Shown here piece after piece: positions 55,376 through 64,000 of a stretch of DNA of 64,000 nt (positions are counted from its first letter, which is position 1; each line of letters begins with the position of its first letter). Origin of the DNA: Trichobilharzia regenti (taxonomy: Eukaryota; Platyhelminthes; Trematoda; Strigeidida; Schistosomatidae); contig OX235263.1 in NCBI GenBank assembly GCA_944472135.2, positions 24,791,379 to 24,855,378 on the forward strand. The letters are read 5' to 3'. Under the pieces are notes generated by a model. The model searched no databases, had not been told where the DNA came from, and saw only the letters and a list, made by a program, of their open reading frames with translations. The translations under genes were made by a program, and so were the position numbers.

Positions 55376-56360
55376 CAGTGAAATTAATCCAAGTCCCTAA
55401 AGCAAAACACATAATGAAAATAAGTAGATCAAACAGAATCGAATTTCTTAAATGAACTGATTCTATAGTCAGCTGGTCCCAGTTGGAGATGTGGTTCATT
55501 CACATAAGCAGTACTCAACTTATAGCCAATAACAGGTCCAAGGGTTCGAGTTTCACCACACCTACTCCACTTCAACGCTTACATAATAAATGCGACCCAA
55601 AGCTTGATACACAAAAAAGAGTATGTTTCAGCTGAGTTGAAAAAGTTAGTTTGAGTGGATCAATGTATCGTGAAATACATAAAACACTTGTAAAACAGCA
55701 TAAAACTAATTGATTGAAGCGAGTAATTGTGCACCTATCCAGATGAACCATTAACCAGAAATCAGGTGGTACGAATCGATTCAGTTCTCTAAGCTCCATC
55801 CATCACACTGCATACAACCGCAGTGATGAGCACCAAGTCAAACGAGACAAAGGTACGTTTAGTATTTACACTGATTTGATGCCGCTAGCCGGCTGGCTGG
55901 CTGAGTGACTGGCCAAGAATCCCTACTGGTTGATGTACGTGGTATACAACTACCCACCTCAGTCAATCGGTACTATATGCATTCACGCTTGGTCTCTGAT
56001 TACCCCTTATGGGGATGAAGGAAATCATTTATTGTGTGGTCTTAATAACTTTCATTTCCCAAGGAAAGGAACTATGGTGGAATTTCACTTCCTCGAACTT
56101 TGTACACTGCAAATTAATTTGCATAACTCTAATGTTTATAATTTTGAAGTCATTTTTATAAGGTCGAATACTTTTGATCTTATCAAAGGAGATCTATATT
56201 GGGATTATGTATCAGATATGGTGTGTCTACCTTGAAAATAACTGCTTTGATTTGAAAATGTACTAAAACTACAAAATTTAAATGACTGATTTGATGAATT
56301 TTAATACAGACGACCTGTTTGATACTAACTTGAAAATTGATCAGTCATACAGCAACGATA
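55375..56360. other. Unassigned intron segment
   Basis: Contains a 102-codon plus-strand frame at 55930-56235 that I do not recognise (WSLITPYGDEGNHLLCGLNN). Without splice sites, a family match or neighbours of the same kind I do not call it a gene; it may be an ORF1-like piece of a repeat. Confidence 0.35.
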
Positions 56361-57118
56361 CTTAGTAATTCGTCTCTGGCGTAAACGTGATATCCGACTA
56401 TCGACCAAGGGGCATGTGTACTGTTCAGCAGTCCACTCTGTCCTCCTGTATGCCTGTGAGGGAGACATGGCCATTGAGAGTGGAAGACATGAAAAGGCTG
56501 GCTAACTGTCTTTGATCATAGGTGCCTGCGCTCTATCTCCCGTGTGAAGTGGTATAATAAGGTGAACAATATTGAGGTCAGGCGTCGGTCGAGTTCTAGG
56601 TAGGGAGGAGGGGAAATCAATCGACGAGGCTGTGAAATTACATAGACTGAGATGGTTAGGATATGTGTTACGTATGCCCATCTAGCCATCCTCTTCCTCG
56701 ACAATGGGCAATGTTAGCTGACATAGAGTCAAGCTGGAAAAGAGCTAGTGGCGGTCAAACCAAAACATGGCCTCATCAGTCAATGAAATCCACAACACTT
56801 AGTTTAAGCCAGTCACGAAGCCCCCTGACTGGTTGGCGTCCTCGGGACAGTAAAAATCAATGGTTGGAAACAATTGGTGATATGGCTCAAAATCGTTCTC
56901 AATGGCTGGCGAAGATGCATCCACTCCTTGTGACTTATGATCTCCAATGAAACTGTTTTGTTTTTCTTTATTACTCCTTTGTCTAACACCTCTGCTCACT
57001 GTTTCTATTATGCTTTTCTTGTACTTTCTTCTCTTGGTTCACGTGCTACACGGAGTGTGGCGACTTGAACTCCCACACATATGTGCAAAGTTCTATGTCG
57101 AATACAGGCAGACAGACC
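56360..57118 (+). mobile_element. LINE family B 3' half
   Basis: RT tail and end of the ORF: a segment around 56670-56940 includes SWKRASGGQTKTWPHQSMKS and GDMAQNRSQWLAKMHPLLVT, then the 3' UTR to GCAAAGTTCTATGTCGAATA and CAGGCAGACAGACC. Several frameshifts. Confidence 0.8.
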
Positions 57119-57169
57119 TGAAATACCATCAACAGACAAATGTGTTCAAGTATTGGTTTTTACAGAAAT

Positions 57170-57775
57170 TTTCTTTGATTGGTCATCATGAGCTGATATC
57201 AATAAGAGAAGTATTGGAAAACCAACTGGGAGTACTGGATACCTGTTCATATTGTCCTACTTTGGGACTCTTCATCCGTACGCACCAACGCCAGGGTTCG
57301 AACCCACGACTTTTCTGTTAGAAGACGAGCTAGCTCATAGACCATTAAGCCACTGAACAGCTCAAAACTAGGACGAAACGGCTTTCCAATACTCCCTGGT
57401 TGGTTTTCCAATGATTCTCTAACTGATGTCACCTCATGATGAGATCCTCCAACCAGACAAAAGTTCAGCCTATTCACCCAGAATACACTGACGACCAGAG
57501 TATAAGTCCGTCCACAGTTAATCAATCACTAAACAACAGAATTTCATGTAAGACTGAACACATTTCTAAATATTAGATTATCAGAGGATGGGATAGATTT
57601 TAAAGGCAGATTCCGTGTAACACACTGACGCCAGCGCACTGAAAAGCAGTTTCACCTTAGTTTACGACCAATGCCCACATAATGAATCGTACACATTCCC
57701 TATTTACAATCACTACAGTCGTGGGTGCACACGCCCGTTGAAGAATCCCAAACTAGGACGAAACAACTGATTGTT
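57170..57775. repeat. HH2 SINE inverted pair plus a third remnant
   Basis: A minus copy (57170-57355, complement of GGTTCGAACCC) next to a plus copy (57358-57450, AACTAGGACGAAACGGC, ACTCCCTGGTTGG). A third block at 57725-57770 has TTGAAGAATCCC, ACTAGGACGAAACAAC. Confidence 0.6.
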
Positions 57776-57945
57776 GTTTCTTGTTATAATTTAGTTTAAC
57801 AGAGGAATATTTAGAGTGTACACAGCGACAGATGTCGAATTTCAAGGAATCCTATGTACGATGTACGTTAACTCGACATTAAAAAAACAATCCACGCTAT
57901 ATATAACAGTAAATGACGTAACTCAAGTGAAACAAAACAACTTAC

Positions 57946-58443
57946 CATATATTCAGTAAATCTATTTTTCAATTCATGCATAGTTAAGATTGGCATTTGA
58001 ATAATTTTATCAGCTGTATTCAATAGATGTTCAAATAGTTGTGTAGTATGAGATGATGCAGTGTCAGGTGATTTGTCCAACACTGACTTGTTAACTGGCA
58101 TATTCTTGATGGATATGGATGGATTCATCATCATTATCATCAATAAGGAATTATTATTATCATCGCTTGATATGTTTCGCACTTCATCAGTTGTCATCTT
58201 CAGTAGACAAGTATGTATTCGATGCAAAAACTTGTTTAATGATGTAATTAGACTAGACAGATTGAAAGACGAGTCCTTGTAGAGAAGAAACTCCGTTATG
58301 CATTGTAATGTTTGATGATAAGAGGAATAACAGTTGTTGCTGTTGTTGCTGATACTGTTGTGATCTGTTCTGATAAATTCATTGGACACATTGAATTGAT
58401 TCAAAATATACTTTAAATAATTCAATTGATTCAATAGAAGCAT
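57946..58443 (-). CDS. Giant gene exon block 2 (166 codons)
   Basis: The acceptor is GACAG before ATGCTTC and the donor is ATATG/gtaagt; phase is 0 at both ends. The first codon is ATG, but a good acceptor lies directly before it and phase 0 matches the previous exon, so I read it as internal. Helical segments (LLLNQLNYLKYILNQF; LLYKDSSFNLSSLITSLNKF; FEHLLNTADKIIQM) are separated by Asn/Ser-rich loops, as expected of divergent spectrin repeats. A GTCA microsatellite on the plus strand abuts the acceptor and replaces a normal pyrimidine tract. Confidence 0.75.
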
Positions 58444-58445
58444 CT

Positions 58446-58469
58446 GTCAGTCAGTCAGTCAGTCAGTCA
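58446..58469. repeat. GTCA microsatellite at the acceptor of exon block 2
   Basis: About six GTCA units end at the splice site. Transcribed as CTGA units, they occupy the place of the pyrimidine tract. Confidence 0.9.
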
Positions 58470-58622
58470 ATTAAGCGGGGGGAAAAGAAAAGCAGAAGGA
58501 GTTAGGTTATTTTAATTTACTTCAATCAACCTTCGTAAACGAGACGTATCAACTATCACCCTCATCGCAATAGAGTGATAGTGAGCAATCTGTAGTGTAC
58601 TACTGTAAGAAACATTCGAAGC

Positions 58623-58624
<2 letters not shown>

Positions 58625-58653
<29 letters not shown>
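58625..58653. repeat. CA microsatellite
   Basis: About fourteen CA units, plus strand. Confidence 0.95.
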
Positions 58654-58657
<4 letters not shown>

Positions 58658-58734
58658 TCTAATGCTGAAGTCACACGCGTTATCATGTTCGACTAACCAC
58701 ATTATTCGTAACAAAAAACAAACCTTCAGAATTA

Positions 58735-59165
58735 TAGTGTATTATTTACGAAGTCTGGAAAGCATCGCTTCAACTACAGGCCGACGGAAAACTAACGAGG
58801 ATATCAAAGCAAGGACCGGAAAAGCAAAACAAGCTTTCATTACTCTCAATTCTGTGTGCAGGTCAATATCACTCAGCATCAAAAATAAGATCCGGATTTT
58901 CAACTCCAATGTCAAGTCAGTCAGTGCTACTATACGGATCAAAGACTTGGCGCTTCATACATACTACAGACCTTCATCAACAGCTGTCTTTGCTGAACAC
59001 TCAAGATCAGATGGCCGGCCAGAAAAGATCAGCAACGGGGATCTCTAGCAATGAGCGAACCAACCCAACCGAGCAGGAACCGTTTGTGCAACAAATAAGC
59101 AGGAAGAAATGGAGGTGGACTGGCTGGTCATACTCTGAGAAATCCGCTAACCTGACTCGCTGACC
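58735..59165 (+). mobile_element. LINE family A 3' fragment
   Basis: RT tail: EDIKARTGKAKQAFITLNSV, SIKNKIRIFNSNVKSV, then QISRKKWRWTGW. It stops before the usual 3' end. Confidence 0.75.
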
Positions 59166-59590
59166 CTGTTCTACTTATTTGACCCATGTATTTGACCTCA
59201 AAACCATTGCAGGCAGAGTATTAGATAAACTAAATTGTTTTGTTTTAAAGGCTTCACAGGATCCTTTAACCGACAAAGCTTGTTTCTAATTGAGTTTGTG
59301 GGTGGTTTCAATGCCACTTTTATTCCTGTACTGCTAAGAATTCTGCATAAGCTGGTTTCCGAGGTTCCTTCTTTGTATGGAATTACTACTGATGATTTGG
59401 ATTCCTTATTGTTGGTGCTGTCGTTATCCTACGCATATTTCACATGCATGTCGTCATTATTATTATTATTATTAATATCACTATCACTACTATCATTATT
59501 TATTTTATTTTCACATTTCATTACATACTTTCTGACTAATTTATCAGGGTAATTATTAAGTTCCAAGGCTTCTCTTATATGTCTCACTTC
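59165..59590. other. Intronic sequence, no feature recognised
   Basis: ATT repeats near 59456-59480 may be the 3' end of a lost element. Confidence 0.4.
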
Positions 59591-60360
59591 CTGGTACAGA
59601 CAACAGACAGCAAAAGGCCAAATTCCAAGTATGCATAGAGAAGACAGACGTGATGAAGATATCCCACTGACTATCTGTGGAAGTAATCTAAAAGAAGTCA
59701 TCTCCTCCACTTACCTGAGCAGTATCGCCTTCTACTACAGACGATAGAGATAACAATATGAAAGTTAGAAATGGATCAGGAAAGTACGATAGGTGTTAGT
59801 CACTCTGAAATCAGTACGCAAGTTTGCAGCATTGAGCACAAGGAAGAGAAATTGAATTCTGTCTAATGTCAGTGTCAAGTTAGTGTTTCTATAGAGTTCA
59901 GAGATTTGAAAAGCACACCATGAAAAGCATTTCCCACAGGCTATTGAAGAGATTCACCAATACGTTGTTTTCGCTCAAAATGGAGGATCAAGTGGCCAGT
60001 TGGCCAGAAAGTGTATGTAAGTAACAAGAAATCCTGAATTAATCAAGAGCCTTTTACCAAAGAAATATGCGAAATGAAATGGAGATGGTTGGACAGACAT
60101 TGAGGGGACCATTAAGTCACATTACGCGCCAAACAGGTCATCGCTCAAATGGAACCCATATGGAGGAAACAACGAGTTGGGCAGGGGTCCAACAATGACA
60201 TGAATGAAACCGTGTGAGGAGGAGATGAGATCTTATGGACAATTGTGGAGCTAGCTAAACAAGATTGCAGAGAACAAGATCAAATAGAGACGTTCTGTTG
60301 AAATCCTATGTGCCACTTGGAAGCCAGACGGATAATAACGATAATAATAACAATGCATGT
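59590..60360 (+). mobile_element. LINE family A variant 3' fragment
   Basis: RT tail remnants (GAAGAAGTCATCTCCTCCACTTA-like region near 59690; TAATGTCAGTGTCAAGTTAG) and a 3' end ATGTGCCACTTGGAAGCC followed by AATAACGATAATAATAAC. Confidence 0.65.
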
Positions 60361-60399
60361 GTGAGCAAAACATCATCGTGTATAGAATATTCATTTATC

Positions 60400-60745
60400 T
60401 GTGGTGAGAGCTGTCTGCTAGCCAAAATTGGTAGACACCAATTTACGTCAATGTTTACCTCCCATATCTTGGTCATAAGAAAAAAACAAGATCAAAGACT
60501 AACTCAACAACCAATCACAGCAGACTCTGCGTGGGTGGATAGGATTCGCAGATATATGGTCTGACCTTCAGGGGAACGCCCACATAGAGATGACAGATTA
60601 ACTTTCAGTGAGAAAACAACCAATCAGAAGACGCTGTTTCACTGCTAATAATAACGCTAATAATAATGTACATAAAAATATATAAATATCTCTTGATTTC
60701 CTTAATAAACAATCTGTTTCCTGGCCCTTGTCTTCTGTCGTTACA
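60400..60745 (+). repeat. Solo LTR (Ty3/gypsy relative)
   Basis: 346 bp from TGTGGTGAGAGCTGTCTG to CTTCTGTCGTTACA, flanked by TATC and TATA. Has ACCAATCACAG, ACCAATCAGA, TATAAATA and AATAAA in LTR order. It lies about 185 bp downstream of the donor of exon block 1, antisense. Confidence 0.82.
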
Positions 60746-60929
60746 TATATGCCTAAAAGGCTCATCTTCATCAAGACTTCATGTCTTTTACTTAATCAGC
60801 ATCTTTGAAGACAGTTCATCTTTACTCTCAAAGATTTGAACATTATTTACCCATCGTCTACATTCATTCAACACATTGTAGGTACAGCAATTAAAAGAAT
60901 ATATCAAAAGTATAAAACGAAATTCTTAC

Positions 60930-61307
60930 CTCTTGATCACTGCCTTGTGAAGATAAACATGAATTCGTCTGGATCCGCTCCTGCGTCATCTTCCTCTTCT
61001 CCTTTTCTGCTTCACCAGAATTACACAACACAACATCATAAACCAGGAATAATGATGTATGCGCAGCATTAAAAATAAGTGCTAATATGCGTAAGTAAAT
61101 TGTTTCAATTTTCAATAATTCGCTTGTTTTAACTGATGTCAACCAAACAGCGGGCGATAGAATCTTCTCTTCTTCTTCTTCTGTAGTGGATAATTTCAAT
61201 AAAAATTCATTGATTTCTTTTATGCCTGAATCAATTTCACTTATTAGAGTAAGCAGTTGATCGAATGAAGTCGTCGAAGTATTAGTGAATTGTACAATTG
61301 AAATATT
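60930..61307 (-). CDS. Giant gene exon block 1 (126 codons)
   Basis: This is the most upstream exon found. The acceptor is ATTATAG before AATATTTC and the donor is AAGAG/gtaag; phase is 0 at both ends. The 126 residues are open throughout. They start with a helical stretch (NISIVQFTNTSTTSFDQLL), continue with a Glu run (EEEEE) and a hydrophobic helical part around YLRILALIFNAAH, and end in a polar tail before SDQE. This looks like a spectrin-repeat helix pair, but no family consensus is clear. No exon was recognised between 61308 and 64000, so the gene probably continues upstream of the window. Confidence 0.72.
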
Positions 61308-61690
61308 CTATAATAATAGGAATAAAAATAAAATGAGTAGAAATTGGAAATTAGAAGTGGATGACGTAACAGTATAAATATCATCAGTGATTAGTAAAAG
61401 AAAAAGCACTAGACTAGTTGTTTCGCCCTAGTTTATGACTCTTCAAGAGTTCAGGCATTTATACAAACAACTGAACAAATGTCAGTGAATACCAATCCTC
61501 TAACGAATGTAAAAGTCTTGAGTACCATAAAGTTATAGAAAGCCGACCAGGAAAAACAACAGCAGAATCAGATGGAATTCCTTCAAAAAAACGCCCAAGA
61601 TTGATCCAGAGACCACGCAGCAGATATCTTCATGCCATCATAATAGAAAGTTTACAAGGAAGGCTACCTTATCAAACTACCAGAGAAGGA
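61308..61690. other. Intron upstream of exon block 1
   Basis: A decayed HH2 remnant near 61415-61450 (TTTCGCCCTAGTTTATGACTC split by changes). No exon seen. Confidence 0.4.
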
Positions 61691-62000
61691 AAATCTAAGA
61701 ATAGCCATCGTTTTCCTCGATGGGAAACGTTAGCTGACATAGGAGGAGACTAGGCTGGAAAAAATGCTCGTGGTGATTAAATCAAAAAATGGCACCAATC
61801 TATGAAATCCTTAACAGTTATTTTGACCTGGTTACGTAAGAGGAATGTGTATACTACTTGGCGGCCCATTGGGATCCTAGAGATGCTGAGAACCAAGGTT
61901 TGGAGACAATTGATGATGATTTCCACAGCTTCGTTCCTCTTCAGTACAAAAGAAATTTAGTAAAGACCCTCACAGCTATATACTTAGAAGAAGTAATTGA
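61690..62000 (+). mobile_element. LINE family B tail fragment
   Basis: CCATCGTTTTCCTCGATGGG, GGCTGGAAAAAATGCTCGTG and GGTTTGGAGACAATTGATGA match the family tail in order. Confidence 0.6.
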
Positions 62001-62900
62001 AGATGAATTAAGTAAGCATTGTATATGATACTTCAATTGAAAATAGCTAACTATTCCGACAAATTTATCAAGGAACACATGACAAAGAAAACGGAAAATG
62101 ACTACTCACTATCCGTAAACAAAAAGCCTCTTTATATACATACGACAGCAATTCAACGGCGATATACCAAGTGAAATAATTACAAAGAAATTAAAGAAAT
62201 CAGTTCAAAGAACTTTTAATGCTGAGAAAGTACAAGTCTTATTTTCTACACGACCGATGGTGATTCCTCGATTGGAAGATGAAGTATCTAAACTAGCCAA
62301 TTTCTTATTGTATCCACCAATTCAATTGCGCTTGTAGTGGAGCGAGTTATATTAGTCGTTGTTCTAGCTAGGAACTTGATTTTTCGTGCTTGCTGGGGAA
62401 CATCTCCCAGTATGGCTAAATAAAGGTGTAGTAAAATCTGTCAAGAGTTCCATATTAGACCATGTGTTCCACACCAGTCACAAAGCCGGCCAGGATTGAA
62501 GAATCCTTCTCTATCATCATCTACCGCGTACCAAATAAATTACCAAAAACATCCAGCTACCGCAGGCTCCAGACAGCAGAGACTATCGCAATTCAAGTGA
62601 GACAACCAGTGCTTTGTGTGCAAAAGAAGCAAGTCCTGGTCAGCCTTCAGTGGAGACTATAAATTCATGAATTCATGTACTACAATTATCTTTCTTAATC
62701 TACCTGTCTAATATTCCGTGTATCGTGCTGTCGAACTGTAATCCATTGATATTATTATCATTATTGATTCGATGATATTTAGACAACATTAATTTTGTTC
62801 ATAACACTAATTCATTCATTCACTATTATTAGGTATATATAACTGTAGATCCTGATGATGAAGTTATCGAAAAGAGTATTCTTTGTTCAGTAACCATTCT
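62000..62900. other. Intron segment, unassigned
   Basis: AT-rich with a possible repeat at 62340-62650; no recognised frame. A PLE-like phrase (GATGATGAAGTTATCGAAAAG near 62855, with breaks) is too weak to call. Confidence 0.35.
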
Positions 62901-62904
62901 TTTG

Positions 62905-63185
62905 AAATATTTTAATGGACGTTTTCAATCAATTGATGATATATCTCAAAATCTTTGTCAACAATGGCGAAGATACATTCACTCTTTGGGATCTCTTATA
63001 TCCACTAAACCCTCCTACTTTCCTATGTTACTATTCTTTCTCTCTCGCATTTCTGCTTATTAGCGTTCACTTTGAGTTTCCTCTTCCCTTTGTCCGCCTT
63101 GTGTGCTCTATTGGAGTGTGGCAAGTTAAACTGGAGAACTTTTATGCAAAGTTCTATGCTGAAATCAATCAGTTAGAAATACAAA
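62905..63185 (+). mobile_element. LINE family B 3' end
   Basis: Tail (CAATGGCGAAGATACATTCA) and 3' UTR (GTGTGCTCTATTGGAGTGTG; GCAAAGTTCTATGCTGAAAT). Confidence 0.65.
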
Positions 63186-63229
63186 GATTCCTTTCTTTGT
63201 TCTATAGATCCGGATGTCGTGTGTACATC

Positions 63230-63795
63230 AGAGATGAAGTAGGCTGGTAAATGCTATGAGGACCTTTTATCTATATGTGCTGAGATTTCGTCAGCAATCA
63301 ATCAGTCCATTGGAACTGATATAACTTCCTAAATAAGTGTAATGGTCTCTACAGACTCAACCAATTCACTCCCTACCTTTAAATCTAGGAGTCGGTGTGT
63401 TCTATCTAGTCTTGCTGTATCGTCTTACACTTGATATAAATTGAGCGAATCACACGCCAAACATTCGTAGTTGTCTGCTTGAGGTGTTCAAAAGATTCTG
63501 CATTTTGTCATCGTCTTTACCTAGGACGACTATATTATCCTCATACTGCAGGTGAACAAAACTATTCCCTCATAGAAAGTCAATCCTTAAGTTACTGAAG
63601 TTTGTTAGAGTTGATTCCGTTAATATACCTATATTGAGATTAAATAGAAATGGAGACAATAGGCATCCATCCATCCAGTGGGGATTTCAGTGGGAAGTCT
63701 TCATCAGCTAAGTTCATCAAGTTGGGCGTGAAAATAGATTATACTCGCAAAATGACACTGACTGGCGGTCGGCACTGTAGTAAGAATTGGCTGAA
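63230..63795 (-). mobile_element. LINE family B, RT palm to thumb
   Basis: On the minus strand a frame around 63490-63560 reads LQYEDNIVV in place of the YADD box, then the thumb (plus-strand ATATGTGCTGAGATTTCGTC complement). It faces the copy at 62905 tail to tail. Confidence 0.6.
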
Positions 63796-63884
63796 ATTAG
63801 AATTGATGGAGTATTAGACTCTATCCTCATGTCTGAATGACAACCTGAATGTGCTAAGCCTGACCCCTGGAGGTAGACTCATTA

Positions 63885-64000
63885 ATGGGAACCGATGAAG
63901 AGGCCTAAAAAGGGACGAAACGGTTGCCCAGTATTCCCTGCTGATTTTCCAATTGTTTTCTAACTGAAAAGAATTCATGATCAAAATTGACACACCCTAA
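63885..64000 (+). mobile_element. HH2 SINE 3' part
   Basis: CCGATGAAGAGGCC, AAAGGGACGAAACGGTTGCC, CAGTATTCCC and the tail TTGTTTTCTAACTG. Runs to the window end. Confidence 0.6.

Larger units (their letters stand above)
322..61307 (-). other. Giant host gene, partial, at least 14 exon blocks (spectrin-repeat-like)
   Basis: This is the transcription unit joining all minus-strand exons listed below. Seen: exon blocks on one strand with GT donors and AG acceptors, and intron phases (0,0,1,0,0,0,1,0,0,2,then unresolved,1,2 in 5' to 3' order) that match on both sides of every junction tested. The joined product is about 2,880 residues, largely predicted helix with scattered Trp and little sequence conservation, plus an acidic and Asn-rich linker. 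Family knowledge: this fits giant spectrin-repeat proteins such as nesprins, spectraplakins or dystrophins, which link cytoskeleton to membranes. No calponin-homology, KASH or GAS2 domain is visible, so the class is inferred. Both ends lie outside the window. Introns of 0.8 to 9 kb are full of retroelements. Confidence 0.75.

Noticed and set aside
55930..56235. Plus-strand 102-codon frame
   Set aside because: No family recognised, no splice signals, and it lies in a repeat-rich intron on the strand opposite to the host gene.
58443..58443. ATG at the start of exon block 2 as a translation start
   Set aside because: It directly follows an AG acceptor and the phase agrees with exon block 1; no promoter is evident.

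Overview
This is an AT-rich metazoan window, almost certainly from a blood fluke (Schistosoma or a close relative). The evidence is the set of mobile elements: tRNA-derived SINEs carrying the SM-alpha type hammerhead ribozyme, RTE-like and CR1-like LINEs of schistosome type, GIY-YIG Penelope-like elements (PLEs) and a Ty3/gypsy LTR element. They are packed into the introns of one huge gene whose exons are rich in Asn and Ser.

The only host gene I can support lies on the minus strand and runs through nearly the whole window. Fourteen exon blocks can be placed: 60930-61307, 57946-58443, 53632-53911, 49536-50947, 44249-45016, 41064-41972, 39588-39924, 29897-30390, 24677-25036, 22569-22753, 18180-18279, 12950-15101, 9029-9254 and 322-862. 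Each has a GT donor and, except for the 5' edge of the 12950-15101 block, an AG acceptor. The intron phases agree at every junction I could test. Together they encode about 2,880 residues, mostly divergent, predicted helical sequence with scattered Trp, like a giant spectrin-repeat protein (nesprin, spectraplakin or dystrophin class). A long disordered Asn/Ser/Gln/His-rich linker sits near the 3' end. The gene runs off both ends, with no start or stop seen.

The introns are a layered deposit. (1) LINE family A (RTE-like, 3' ends in TAA-type repeats) and family B (3' ends in CAGA-type repeats), with one CR1-like LINE. (2) A recent Ty3/gypsy element at 31158-35671: two 338-bp LTRs differing at two positions, a CCGT target duplication and two frameshifts; three older solo LTRs of a related family lie at 20583, 48575 and 60400. 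(3) Three main PLE insertions, two with 11-13 bp target duplications and one with an imperfect one. (4) Several SINE families. One joins a tRNA-like head to pieces resembling both the 5' and 3' ends of LINE family A. Two carry hammerhead-type motifs. One is found as palindromic pairs.

The most interesting signals are the hammerhead-type motifs in at least three unrelated element classes: SM-alpha SINEs, a second SINE family here called HH2, and the PLE terminal repeat. Some lie in the sense orientation of the host pre-mRNA. Other points of note are the composite SINE, the inverted PLE repeat pair inserted in a LINE, a 0.87-kb foldback repeat, and a 297-bp in-frame, stop-free possible intron (exitron-like) inside the longest exon.
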